A stretch of DNA of 48,708 bases from Candidatus Poribacteria bacterium (GTDB lineage: Bacteria; Poribacteria; WGA-4E; WGA-3G): contig PYJD01000030.1 in NCBI GenBank assembly GCA_003635315.1, positions 1 to 48,708 on the forward strand, written 5' to 3'. This document shows positions 26,153 through 34,382 of this stretch, piece after piece. The translations under genes and the position numbers were made by a program. The notes below the pieces were generated by a model. That model saw only the letters and a program-made list of their open reading frames with translations. It searched no databases and was not told the origin of the DNA. How positions within the stretch are numbered: the first letter of the stretch is position 1; each line of letters starts with the position of its first letter.

Positions 26153-27148
26153 CTACCACCATGGACGAAGTGCTTCATACGGTTCCATCTCAACAAGATG
26201 TTTGATGAGTTTGTAACACTCTAATCGGATGAGACGCTGATAGGATACATGTCGATTTAGTTTACGATGTGAAATTGTTTGCTTTAGTTGTTCATCAAAT
26301 GCTGCTATGAAGATTTTACGTCCCTCTTCATTTAGATAACATTCTCCGATACTTGTTTCAAAATGTTTTGTTTCATTGAGTTGTCCACGGTTGAATAAAC
26401 GAAAGATGATCCTGTCAGTGATTAACGGTTTGAATATTTCTGCGAGATCAAGACTTAGTGAGAAACGTCGTTCTCCCGGTTCATGCAAGAAACTGATGGT
26501 TGGATTGAGTTGTGTCCGATAGATCTCTGTGAGACACGCAGGATACATTAATGAATTTCCGAACGATATTGCAGCGTTGATAGGATTGTCTGGTGGACGA
26601 CGAACCCGATGTTCAAAGGGTGTTTTCAATTCCAATATTGTATTGAAAGCGGTGTAGTATGTGTCCCGGATTGTCCCTTCGTATCCCATCAGCGCGTTTG
26701 TATTCTGTGCTATTTGACTTTCTGCGGAGAGTTTTTCTATTGTTTCAATTTGTGTACTGCAATCTTTGCCACGATTCGTATGATACCGCAAAATTCTGAG
26801 CATATTGAAGACGGCTGAAGCGACGAATTCATGTGCGATCTTCATCCGTTTTGCTGTCTGTTCGTAGTGCTGCACCTGTTTGACAAGTAGTGAACCGGAG
26901 TTGAGGTATTCCCTTGGATAGTAGCTGCCTGAATAGTATCCGTAGTAATTGAATACATGGAATGCTATTTTCTTTTGAGCGAAAAAGTTGAGTAGTTTTG
27001 TGTTCATGTCAATTTCCCCGTAAAAGTAGAGTGCATCAATATCTTCCACGGGGATTGGAATACGTTTTGCATCTTCGGGTTCAAGGTATACAGTATTATC
27101 TTTTCGTCGAATTCTTCCGGGCTGCGTAATATAGTAGTTGCGTGACAT
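26153..27148 (-). CDS. cas1: CRISPR-associated Cas1 integrase (type I-B)
   Basis: 331 residues. The metal-binding residues of the integrase are Glu157 (NALMGYEGTIRDTYY), His222 (ISFLHEPGERRFSLSLDLAE) and the acidic residue at 234/237. The N-terminal beta domain (NYYITQPGRIRRKDNTVYLE) and the helical domain are complete. TPFEHRVRRPPDNPINAAIS matches the I-B branch. It inserts new spacers at the leader end with Cas2. It follows cas4 with 48 bases between them. Confidence 0.97.
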   Translation of the reverse strand: MSRNYYITQPGRIRRKDNTVYLEPEDAKRIPIPVEDIDALYFYGEIDMNTKLLNFFAQKKIAFHVFNYYGYYSGSYYPREYLNSGSLLVKQVQHYEQTAKRMKIAHEFVASAVFNMLRILRYHTNRGKDCSTQIETIEKLSAESQIAQNTNALMGYEGTIRDTYYTAFNTILELKTPFEHRVRRPPDNPINAAISFGNSLMYPACLTEIYRTQLNPTISFLHEPGERRFSLSLDLAEIFKPLITDRIIFRLFNRGQLNETKHFETSIGECYLNEEGRKIFIAAFDEQLKQTISHRKLNRHVSYQRLIRLECYKLIKHLVEMEPYEALRPWW

Positions 27149-27196
27149 ATTCTGGATCCTCCGATTGTAACGTCACATAGTATGTGTCTACTACTT

Positions 27197-27706
27197 TTAA
27201 CTCCAACATAATTCCTGATAGCTACACGATTTACATATCTTCATATACTCTGCGTGCGGTGGCGTGTTCAGTGCTGTAATTTCGTTCACTTTTACGATAG
27301 CATCTTCCACCTCTGTTTCTTTATCGGGTGTGAGTTCTACTTCAGTTGTCTTTCGTTGACGTGGGTAGTTGATAATACCTTTTCTGTTGGATACTCCTTT
27401 TTGTTTGAGTAGGTAAAGGTAATAACATATTTGCATGATATGCGCGGTTTCCATGGATGTACCATATTTGATGTCGTGTAGGATTCCGTGTTTATCAACG
27501 AAGTCTATTTTGATAAGGCTGTCGATGTCCATCTCTCTGCGTTTTTCGCGTGGATAACTCTCCTCGTGGAGGTGTTTGCCGAGGTCTACGGATTCGGATG
27601 TATGCTCCATTTCAAGATGGTGTTGGTAGAACCAAAGTTTGCGTTTGCAGATGAAGAGATAGTTTATTGCTGTACCTGTGATGTTGGGGTGTTGTGGGTT
27701 TTGCAT
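27197..27706 (-). CDS. cas4: CRISPR-associated Cas4 nuclease
   Basis: 169 residues from ATG 27706, the start that begins the domain (NITGTAINYLFICKRKLWFY). AAGGAG lies 11 bases upstream. Cys in the N-terminal segment and CKSCSYQELC at the C-terminus give the four ligands of a 4Fe-4S cluster. The RecB-like core is KIDFVDKHGILHDIKYG, with METAHIMQICYYLYLLKQKG as the last motif. The usual E-x-K is D-x-K here, a conservative change that may affect activity. Cas4 trims pre-spacers and selects for the PAM with Cas1-Cas2. Confidence 0.92.
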   Translation of the reverse strand: MQNPQHPNITGTAINYLFICKRKLWFYQHHLEMEHTSESVDLGKHLHEESYPREKRREMDIDSLIKIDFVDKHGILHDIKYGTSMETAHIMQICYYLYLLKQKGVSNRKGIINYPRQRKTTEVELTPDKETEVEDAIVKVNEITALNTPPHAEYMKICKSCSYQELCWS

Positions 27707-27731
27707 TTTTGGATGTTCTCCTTTTAGGTAA

Positions 27732-29996
27732 CTAAAAAATATTTGGATTGTCTTCGTCCAATAGTATACCAAGATTTTCATCATAAGGGACATTTATGAA
27801 CAACTGATTTATTCTGTCATTTTCAGAGATTTTACTTTCCTTATTTAACCTTGCACACTGGTTGGAACTAATTTGCGCGATATACGCTCTCGCTTCATAA
27901 TATCTCCTTGCTTCAATTTCGGTACTGAATTCCTGTTCATACTTCATAGGAACAACCTCAACACTCTTGAAGAGTTCGTTAAACTCTGTACGTCCTTTAG
28001 AATCTTCAATAAATGGAACGATGTCTTGTAAGTGCCGTTCAAACAGTTGTTTTGCTTTTTTATACTTAGCTTCTTCTTTTTCATCATAACCTTCGCTATA
28101 GACTTCATCAATCAAGCTCTGGATTATTGATTCTTGGAGATCGTCATTAGCTACGGATGTGAATGCGTTTATAGTGCGTTCAACCTTATCAGTGGAATAG
28201 ATATATTTATCGTTATCCCCAACCACCTTGCAGATATGGACATCACAGATCCCCTTCTTTCTTCTCCTGTTGATTCGTCCGAATCGTTGGATGAGCGCGT
28301 CTATCGGTGCAGGTTCTGTGAATAAACAATCAAAATCAATATCAAGTGAGACCTCAACTGCTTGTGTCCCGACAAGAAGGTTAGCGTTTTCAAGTTCACC
28401 TTCAATCCTTTCTCGATCTTTTAGAATAAATCGACTATGCAGAAGCTTGGCATTGTCGGTTATATGCTGCAATTCTTGAAAGACATCTTGTGCCTGTTTA
28501 ACTGTATTACACACTACCATGACACTATCATCTTTATTTAGACGTTCTTTTATTTTTGGAATCGCATCATGAATATTTCCATCAAGTAGCTTGACACGAT
28601 GTCGTGTGAACTTGTCGCGATCCTCTGTTTCCATATCAACTGTAGAGAATCCTCCAATTGCATCGTGAATCATATCTTTAAGAAATTTGGGCATAGTTGC
28701 AGTCATAATACAGAACTTTGCATTATAATCCTCACGAAGTTTCTTTATCATTGTTAAAATGAGAGCTGTTGTGTGCGGATCGTAAGCATGGATTTCGTCA
28801 AAAATGAAAAGTCCTTGGGACATCTCTGCCATCTGCATTTCGAACCCGCGTATACCGAAAAACGCTTTAAGCAATTGAAACGGTGTTAACACTTTGTAGG
28901 GGCGACAGATCTTCTTTGTCAAATTCTGCTGCTCGCTAACCCTTTCTACCGTCTCTTGGTAATTATATTCTTTATCCGCAAGTGCCTTGTATACAAAGTA
29001 ATTTGCTTTCCCGTGTAACATTCCGATTTTGTCTTCAGATACGAGTTCCTTCAATCTATCATACATTGCATTGATACTCGCTGTATAAGGTAATACGTAA
29101 AAAACGCGGTTACCTTTTGTTTTGGATTGGTTGTTATCTGACCAGAGGAGAGCAGCTTCAGTTTTGCCGGAACCAGTTGGTGCCGATAACATTAGCTGCC
29201 CAAATGTTTCTCCCGCATCCTTTTGGAACATTTCCCATCCTTGAAATTGTTTCTTTCTTTTCTCTGCTTTCACTTTAACATGATGGGTCAGCTTTTCCTT
29301 TAGGTTGTCAAGTGCTTTATGGACTTCTTCATTTTTATCTGCCGATGCAAGGTGATCGCAAGCAATCATGCAGCCGCGCATCAACATACCGTAGGTGCTG
29401 TGTAAAGAAGATAAATCACCATCCTCAAAGTCACATTTATAAGGGGCGAGATATTCTCGGTAACCACTAATGAGTAATTCGGGTGAAGCAACTGGTGTCC
29501 ATAAACATGATGCATTCGGAAACCGATTATTAAACCAATGGGAGACTTGTTTCTGAAGCTCCATCAATGCATCCCAATTCGGTGTGAGTTCATCAACATG
29601 CTTTTGCCACTCCTTATACCCTACCTCGTTATTTGGAATGCATGGATACTTTTCCCAAAGTGTATCTATATCTTTGTGATGTGTTAAAATTGCAAGTGCG
29701 ATTGCCTGCTTTGCCACATCAGATATTTGAAGCGTTACAACAAATCCTGTAGAAAGGATTTCATGACGATAACCCCAACGATTGTTCTCTATAAGTTGCT
29801 TTTGAAAACCTGTCGCGGCTTTCCCGAAATCGTGAAGTACCACCGCATAAAAAAGATGTTCAAAAAAATCGGATTCACCAGAGACATCTTCTAAAAACGG
29901 CATCCGTTTTCTTAGACTATCGTAAACATCAAGACAATTCTCTGTATGATCAAGAAGTGATTCTCGTGGATTGCTTTTTGCATATATTGTAGACAT
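27732..29996 (-). CDS. cas3: Cas3 HD nuclease-helicase
   Basis: 754 residues, single polypeptide. The HD nuclease domain is N-terminal: His17, His55-Asp56 (VVLHDFGKA), His78 and His106-His107-x-Asp. The SF2 helicase follows with Walker A SAPTGSGKTEAALL at about 271-279, DEIH at 400-403, IMTATMP, and the arginine-finger motif QRFGRINRRRK. It unwinds and degrades DNA bound by Cascade. ATG 29996 has GGAG 8 bases upstream. It is cut off from cas5 by about 1.07 kb of REP and RAYT sequence, so its transcription must pass through that insertion or start from a promoter not evident here. Confidence 0.96.
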   Translation of the reverse strand: MSTIYAKSNPRESLLDHTENCLDVYDSLRKRMPFLEDVSGESDFFEHLFYAVVLHDFGKAATGFQKQLIENNRWGYRHEILSTGFVVTLQISDVAKQAIALAILTHHKDIDTLWEKYPCIPNNEVGYKEWQKHVDELTPNWDALMELQKQVSHWFNNRFPNASCLWTPVASPELLISGYREYLAPYKCDFEDGDLSSLHSTYGMLMRGCMIACDHLASADKNEEVHKALDNLKEKLTHHVKVKAEKRKKQFQGWEMFQKDAGETFGQLMLSAPTGSGKTEAALLWSDNNQSKTKGNRVFYVLPYTASINAMYDRLKELVSEDKIGMLHGKANYFVYKALADKEYNYQETVERVSEQQNLTKKICRPYKVLTPFQLLKAFFGIRGFEMQMAEMSQGLFIFDEIHAYDPHTTALILTMIKKLREDYNAKFCIMTATMPKFLKDMIHDAIGGFSTVDMETEDRDKFTRHRVKLLDGNIHDAIPKIKERLNKDDSVMVVCNTVKQAQDVFQELQHITDNAKLLHSRFILKDRERIEGELENANLLVGTQAVEVSLDIDFDCLFTEPAPIDALIQRFGRINRRRKKGICDVHICKVVGDNDKYIYSTDKVERTINAFTSVANDDLQESIIQSLIDEVYSEGYDEKEEAKYKKAKQLFERHLQDIVPFIEDSKGRTEFNELFKSVEVVPMKYEQEFSTEIEARRYYEARAYIAQISSNQCARLNKESKISENDRINQLFINVPYDENLGILLDEDNPNIF

Positions 29997-30012
29997 ATCT
30001 TATACTCCAAAT

Positions 30013-30165
30013 TGTAGGTCGGGTAGAGTGAAGCGAAACCCGAAACGTATTAGAAATACCGCTCAGTCTTGTAGTCTTGTAGGTCGGGTAGAGCGAAGCG
30101 AAACCCGATATGTATTAGAAATACCACTTAGTCTTGTAGGTCAGGTAGAGCGTCACGAAACCCGA
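30013..30165. repeat. Three direct REP copies downstream of RAYT
   Basis: TGTAGGTCGGGTAGAG with its mirrored end CGAAACCCGA occurs at 30013-30043, 30078-30108 and (with changes) 30135-30165. They are embedded in a ~60-base tandem unit that also contains TATTAGAAATACC. The palindrome GTCGGGT/ACCCGAC is the same as in the three copies on the other side of RAYT, but in opposite orientation. Confidence 0.85.
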
Positions 30166-30178
30166 TAGGACGGTTAAT

Positions 30179-30760
30179 TCATTCATTTCCAATATTCGCA
30201 TCAAACAATATTTCTTCACTCGTCCCCCACCTTACATCATACATACCCAATTTGACATAACGATGAAAACTTGAAAATTCCCAATCCTTTGGAGCGGTCA
30301 CTAAACCGTGTTTGACGGGATTATAATGTATGTATTCAACATGATTAATGAAATCTTCATCATCTCGGATTGTGTGTTCCCAAAATTTTCGTTGCCAAAA
30401 TGCACGTTCACGTTTGATTTTCCTTGATTTTGTTCCAACACCTTCATACTTATCTTGACAATGACGACTGAAGTAATTTTTGATTAACCGCCACCGCATT
30501 GAGTAATTATAATCATCTGCAGGTAAAGTCCAGATACAATGTATGTGATCAGGAAGTAGAACAATTGCATCAATTTGAAAAGGTTGTCGTTGCATCGTCT
30601 TATGAAATGCTTGCCGTAGTAACCCTACATTTTCTGATATACAAAGGATAGGTCTTCGATTATAGGTGTTAACAGTGAAAAAGTATGTTGCACCTTTAAT
30701 TCTTGATCGGCGATATCTTATGGATATTTCCTCGGACAAAGTTCTTCTATTTGGTGTCAT
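30179..30760 (-). CDS. REP-associated tyrosine transposase (RAYT, Y1 family)
   Basis: 193 residues. LLPDHIHCIWTLP holds the His72-x-His74 metal site of HUH enzymes, and NHVEYIHYNPVKHGLV carries the candidate catalytic Tyr143, typical of the RAYT branch of the IS200/IS605 superfamily. KGATYFFTVNTYNRRPIL is the usual first strand, and FWQRKFWEHTIRDDEDF a family hallmark. It nicks and joins single-stranded DNA at REP sequences. It sits inside the cas operon, on the same strand, flanked by three REPs on each side in opposite orientation: a REPtron. Its ATG directly touches a REP hairpin with no clear ribosome-binding site, so folding of the REP could limit its translation. Confidence 0.92.
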   Translation of the reverse strand: MTPNRRTLSEEISIRYRRSRIKGATYFFTVNTYNRRPILCISENVGLLRQAFHKTMQRQPFQIDAIVLLPDHIHCIWTLPADDYNYSMRWRLIKNYFSRHCQDKYEGVGTKSRKIKRERAFWQRKFWEHTIRDDEDFINHVEYIHYNPVKHGLVTAPKDWEFSSFHRYVKLGMYDVRWGTSEEILFDANIGNE

Positions 30761-31061
30761 GTCGGGTTTCGCTTCGCTCTACCCGACCTACAAATTATAG
30801 GTATTAACAGTGAAAAAGTAAGTAGCACCTTTAATTCTTGATCGACGATATCTCATGGATATTTCCTCGGACAAAGTTCTTCTATTTGGTGTCATGTCGG
30901 GTTTCGCTTCGCTCTACCCGACCTACAAATTATAGGTATTAACAGTGAAAAAGTAAGTAGCACCTTTAATTCTTGATCGACGATATCTCATGGATATTTC
31001 CTCGGACAAAGTTCTTCTATTTGGTGTCATGTCGGGTTTCGCTTCGCTCTACCCGACCTAC
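30761..31061 (-). repeat. Tandem 135-bp copies of REP plus RAYT 5' end
   Basis: REPs start at 30761, 30896 and 31031 (plus-strand GTCGGGTTTCGCTTCGCTCT). Between them lie two 135-bp units, each a REP followed by a copy of the first 34 codons of RAYT (MTPNRRTLSEEISMRYRRSR and on to NTYNL), which then stop in the REP. The two copies are identical to each other and differ from the intact gene at a few bases. The last REP ends 6 bases from the stop codon of cas5. Confidence 0.9.
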
Positions 31062-31067
31062 AGATTC

Positions 31068-31697
31068 TCAATTAATGTGTGCATGTAAGTAGACACCCCA
31101 ATTTTTATCAGGATCGTGTAGGACATCACCCTCATATTTTATTTTTTCTGTAATGAGACAATAAGCACGTGTACCACACTGTCGCCGTGGAATATCTGCT
31201 GTGAAATGTGTTGGCAACGCCTGAATCTGTCCGTGAAGCTGCGAATCTGGAAACGGAAGGATTGTATTGTAATATGTTGTTTCCGTTTTTCGTTCTAATA
31301 CAACTTCTTCTATAGAATTCACAGTTGCTAAATCAGAGGATCGTCCCAACAACAAGGGATAATGTGGACGTTCAAATGCATCTCGAAGCCACAATTCCGG
31401 TGTATAAAGATAGAGTTCCGGTTGAACAAGAAATTCGCGTCTGTTGATGTTTGATTTTGCATCTAACTTACCTCCAAACTCATAGACAGTTTCTAAATCA
31501 ACAGCTCTGCCATTACTCTTGAAAACAAACCCGATTGCTGCATCATTCGGTGTAACCCATTCACCTTTCGCAGCAGACAAAAGCCCATAGAGCGTTGACA
31601 GTGGTGGCAACGGGAGTGTCGGTTGGAACCCACTAATAAATAACGGATTCCGAAATGATGACACCCATCCCGTAATATGAACGCGAATCACTTTCAT
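31068..31697 (-). CDS. cas5: Cas5 (Cst/Tneap type I-B)
   Basis: 209 residues. MKVIRVHITGWVSSFRNPLF followed by PTLPLPPLSTLYGLLSAAKG is the N-terminal RAMP fold with the glycine-containing loop of Cas5. In Cascade it caps the 5' handle of the crRNA and contacts Cas8. Its ATG overlaps the stop of cas7 by four bases (ATGA), showing translational coupling. The stop is followed at once by a REP sequence, but the protein has a normal length and appears intact. Confidence 0.9.
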   Translation of the reverse strand: MKVIRVHITGWVSSFRNPLFISGFQPTLPLPPLSTLYGLLSAAKGEWVTPNDAAIGFVFKSNGRAVDLETVYEFGGKLDAKSNINRREFLVQPELYLYTPELWLRDAFERPHYPLLLGRSSDLATVNSIEEVVLERKTETTYYNTILPFPDSQLHGQIQALPTHFTADIPRRQCGTRAYCLITEKIKYEGDVLHDPDKNWGVYLHAHIN

Positions 31698-32725
31698 GAT
31701 GCATCTCCGATGTGTGTTTCTAACTTTTCTGAAAGCTTGGATATTACCACATTTGGTGAACCGTAAACGATTTCGCTTGGTAGGTCTGTGTTGTCTGCGA
31801 AACTTGACAGGTCCTCATCTAATTCATCCATGAAACCACTCCGTCTGCCAATATAAATTGCATCACAAAACCGGTCTCCATAATCCCAGATAACTTCCTG
31901 CAAAGCGTTAATAGACAATTTACCTTCACCATTATCTTCTACCATGAGATTCATGAAGGGATGGTTTCCACCGTCAAGTACGGAGAGAATTATCAGTTTT
32001 GGGGTAACATCGGTGAGGTGTGATGTCAATTTTGCCCCACCACTGAGGATAGGAAGTGCTTCAAGGGTTTGTTGACATCGTCTGAGACGAATCTCTCTTG
32101 GTAACACCCACGGTGATTTTTCACCTGACTGTGTTCCTCCAGCATCTTGAATCTTTGGAACATAACTCTCGGCAATGTTGAGATAACCCGTTTTATTGAT
32201 ATGAGAAAACGTACCAACAGCAGCAAGGTCAAGTGAGAAAATGCCCTGTAGAACACATGAATAAAACTGATGTTCATAAGGAACTGGATCGCCTTCTTGA
32301 CGTGCCATCACACCGAAATCGTTTGTAGGAATTTGGTGTTCGATAGCAATAAGCGGTGAGCATTTCAGTGGAGACAGACGGGTTACTGTCAGGTTTACTC
32401 TTTTTTTACCTTGCATTTCGCTTTGTGCACGCATATATCCAAAGACATCGTCATCATCGTAAGTCACAGGGTCTGCAGCGGTAAATGCGATTTTTTTCTC
32501 ACGTTCTATGGGTGAATTGTTCCATTCATCAAATTCGTGTTCAAGTGTGGTACGCCACCAGTTACGCCATGCTTGTCCAGAAACATACGGATATGTGTTC
32601 CGACCTTTTCTCAACGTTTTGACTTTAACGATGTTTTCTGTTCTTTCAGATGTGTCTTCACCTGCGTTGTTTAGCGCGGAATGAGGTGCATCAATTAGTG
32701 TTAGTCCAATAAGGTGTTTAGACAT
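31694..32725 (-). CDS. cas7: Cas7 (Cst2/DevR family) Cascade backbone
   Basis: 343 residues. LTLIDAPHSALNNAGEDTSE, VKTLRKGRNTYPYVSGQAWR and the later FSLDLAAVGTFSHINKTGYL match the Cst2/DevR-type Cas7 that forms the helical filament on the crRNA spacer. The thumb that flips every sixth nucleotide in type I complexes belongs to this subunit; this matters for the mini-CRISPR target at 34199-34230. cas8 ends 17 bases upstream. Confidence 0.92.
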   Translation of the reverse strand: MSKHLIGLTLIDAPHSALNNAGEDTSERTENIVKVKTLRKGRNTYPYVSGQAWRNWWRTTLEHEFDEWNNSPIEREKKIAFTAADPVTYDDDDVFGYMRAQSEMQGKKRVNLTVTRLSPLKCSPLIAIEHQIPTNDFGVMARQEGDPVPYEHQFYSCVLQGIFSLDLAAVGTFSHINKTGYLNIAESYVPKIQDAGGTQSGEKSPWVLPREIRLRRCQQTLEALPILSGGAKLTSHLTDVTPKLIILSVLDGGNHPFMNLMVEDNGEGKLSINALQEVIWDYGDRFCDAIYIGRRSGFMDELDEDLSSFADNTDLPSEIVYGSPNVVISKLSEKLETHIGDAS

Positions 32726-32742
32726 GATTAGTCCTCCTATAT

Positions 32743-34122
32743 CTATTCAGTATCAGATTCATCATCTGAAATCGAAGTTTCATCTTCATCAAAATCAACA
32801 AAACCGTGATCCTGCAACCAAGTGTGGAGCCGTTCATAAACACGAAAAAGCAGTAAATCACGTGTTTCTCGCCAAGGTGTTGCAGAAAAATCTTCGCTTT
32901 CTGGGAAGAGATATTCCACATAATCATCCAATGAAAATAGTGGGTCTTGTGTCCCTTGTTTAATCCTTTCACGGATGATGTATAGCAATACAGTACGACA
33001 AGCCTCATAACTTTTTGCGCCTTCTAAACGAGTAAGACGTCTATTACTGCCAGATTCTTGAATGCAATCTGCTATAAGATCACCGACCTGCTTAATTTTA
33101 TCAAGTCGTGTCTGTTCCATAGTTCTAACCTCCATTAGATAAAGTGATAGTAGTTCCCAATTTCCACGTGGTTTCCTGTGCCGTCTATTTAAGAAGAATC
33201 CAAGAATTGAGATGTCTTGTAACAGGTTTTCATACACACGATTTGTGCGGTTTTTGTAATCATCCTCGGATTCTACTTTATCCCAGTTGATTTTTCCGTA
33301 ACCCGTTCGAATAATTTCCTGCCAAGCATTATTAAATTGGCTTTGATAGACATTGCGTAAAAACTTGAATACTGATGCTGGCATATTGAACACTTCAAGT
33401 TCAGGACCTTGGTTGTAATTTGTCCAACAGTATACCTGCATGGAAATATCTTCATCTGTTCGCATCTCTTGATACCGCAACATTTCTCGAGTCATATAGA
33501 ATATACCGTTACGAGGATTTTTGTAACCAGGATTGAAACATCCGGTAATATCTTGCTGCAGTTGTTGATTGCGAATGTCTGTAACGCATAATCGTCCCCA
33601 ACTCCGCAGTGCCTTCCACGAATTGGAGTGCAGTGTAAGAAACTTTCCAGCAGTAGCCAAAAATACTAACGGAGATAGCTGAATTGCTAATGTGCATGCA
33701 GTACAATATTCCGCACCATCAGCAAATGCAGGAAAGAAGTTGCGCAAAGTTCCAGATCCTGTTAAAGGTACATTTGTTTTTGAAAGCCAGATGTTAGCCT
33801 CCCGCCTACCGCATCCTATACAATTTCCTGCTTCATTTAAATCACATATTGTATTCAAGTATTCTTTAAACTCTACTTTAAGCAGTTCCACACGATCACG
33901 TTTACTAAACGCAGGATTGGTCAACACACTATTTGGAAAAATACTGTGTAGATTTCCCCATCCAACTTTTGTTTGAATAATTGGAGCAACATCGTTGACA
34001 ACTTGCTCAAGATCATCTTTAGTAATCTGCTCTGGCTGAACGTTGCGTCCTAACCATTCACAGATACCAGAAACACCAGCATCTACAAACGGATTACCCA
34101 TCAACTTTTCATAAATCGGCAT
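32743..34122 (-). CDS. cas8: Cas8 (Cst1, CXXC-CXXC large subunit)
   Basis: 459 residues from ATG 34122, where the conserved opening MPIYEKLMGNPFVDAGVSGI begins and GGTGG lies upstream; an in-frame ATG at 34215 would add an unlikely hydrophobic stretch. NCIGCG (Cys101/104) and EYCTAC (Cys140/143) form the zinc-finger-like CXXC-CXXC pair that names Cst1. The C-terminus is strongly acidic. This large subunit recognises the PAM and anchors target DNA. It is the first gene of the operon; cas6, often found nearby in I-B loci, is absent here. Confidence 0.9.
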   Translation of the reverse strand: MPIYEKLMGNPFVDAGVSGICEWLGRNVQPEQITKDDLEQVVNDVAPIIQTKVGWGNLHSIFPNSVLTNPAFSKRDRVELLKVEFKEYLNTICDLNEAGNCIGCGRREANIWLSKTNVPLTGSGTLRNFFPAFADGAEYCTACTLAIQLSPLVFLATAGKFLTLHSNSWKALRSWGRLCVTDIRNQQLQQDITGCFNPGYKNPRNGIFYMTREMLRYQEMRTDEDISMQVYCWTNYNQGPELEVFNMPASVFKFLRNVYQSQFNNAWQEIIRTGYGKINWDKVESEDDYKNRTNRVYENLLQDISILGFFLNRRHRKPRGNWELLSLYLMEVRTMEQTRLDKIKQVGDLIADCIQESGSNRRLTRLEGAKSYEACRTVLLYIIRERIKQGTQDPLFSLDDYVEYLFPESEDFSATPWRETRDLLLFRVYERLHTWLQDHGFVDFDEDETSISDDESDTE

Positions 34123-34156
34123 TTCAAGCACCACCCAATAATATAGTATGTAATTA

Positions 34157-34185
34157 ATGATAACATATAAAATAACAGATGTCAA
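34157..34185 (-). promoter_or_regulatory. Proximal promoter of the cas operon
   Basis: Minus strand: TTGACA (34185-34180), 17 bases, TATCAT (34162-34157), about 35 bases before the cas8 ATG. It lies 14 bases downstream of the mini-CRISPR target. Confidence 0.65.
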
Positions 34186-34198
34186 TATATAATACACT

Positions 34199-34233
34199 AT
34201 ACAATTATATTTCATTATTCAACATTATTATGG
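34199..34233 (-). promoter_or_regulatory. Predicted target site of the mini-CRISPR crRNA (operator of the cas operon)
   Basis: On the minus strand CCA (34233-34231, a known I-B PAM) is followed by TAATAATGTTG and AATAATGA. Aligned to the mini-CRISPR spacer, positions 1-5, 7-11, 13-17 and 19 are identical; 6, 12 and 18 differ; beyond 19 the match fades. Type I crRNAs leave every sixth base unpaired, so this is effectively a perfect 19-base seed. The site starts 1 base past the -10 spacer of promoter 34235-34262, at its predicted start point, and ends just upstream of the proximal promoter. Confidence 0.75.
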
Positions 34234-34234
34234 T

Positions 34235-34262
34235 ATTATATGAATTAGTTACAGTTTGTAGA
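34235..34262 (-). promoter_or_regulatory. Distal promoter of the cas operon
   Basis: Minus strand: TCTACA (34262-34257), 16 bases, TATAAT (34240-34235). The predicted start point (~34228) falls inside the mini-CRISPR target, so Cascade binding would block it directly. The -35 box is weak. Confidence 0.5.
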
Positions 34263-34273
34263 TTTTTTAATAT

Positions 34274-34365
34274 TCTTTTTTTCCAAATTGGTACGATTAG
34301 ATAAGAAATAAAATTGTGATTATACAACAATATTAATTTCTATTCCAAATTGGTACGATTAAAAT
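34274..34365 (-). ncRNA. Mini-CRISPR / CreR-like cas-regulating crRNA (two repeats, one spacer)
   Basis: Two repeats in the same orientation as the main array flank a 32-base spacer (34304-34335). The first transcribed repeat (34336-34365) differs from consensus only at its two terminal bases; the second (34274-34303) keeps a 19-base core TTCCAAATTGGTACGATTA but is degenerate at both ends. It therefore retains the Cas6 hairpin core while no longer able to serve as a normal array unit. It has its own promoter and runs toward cas8. The spacer (crRNA sense TAATATTGTTGTATAATCAC and 12 more) seeds on the cas8 upstream DNA. Its TATAAT at 34319-34324, with TTGGAA in the repeat 18 bases before, could also act as an internal promoter. 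The design resembles CreR and CreA regulators known from I-B loci. Confidence 0.8.
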
Positions 34366-34382
34366 AACACTACACATCTGCT

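Noticed and set aside
29980..30012. CAATTTGGA in the cas3 leader, identical to 9 bases of the CRISPR repeat
   Set aside because: Nine bases without the rest of the repeat is not enough; it serves as the GGAG ribosome-binding site context.
34123..34270. Looked for a CreT-like toxin RNA or small toxin gene beside the mini-CRISPR
   Set aside because: No short frame with a ribosome-binding site or rare-codon run stands out; the target overlaps the cas promoter region, so regulation of cas genes (CreR) fits better than a guarded toxin (CreTA).
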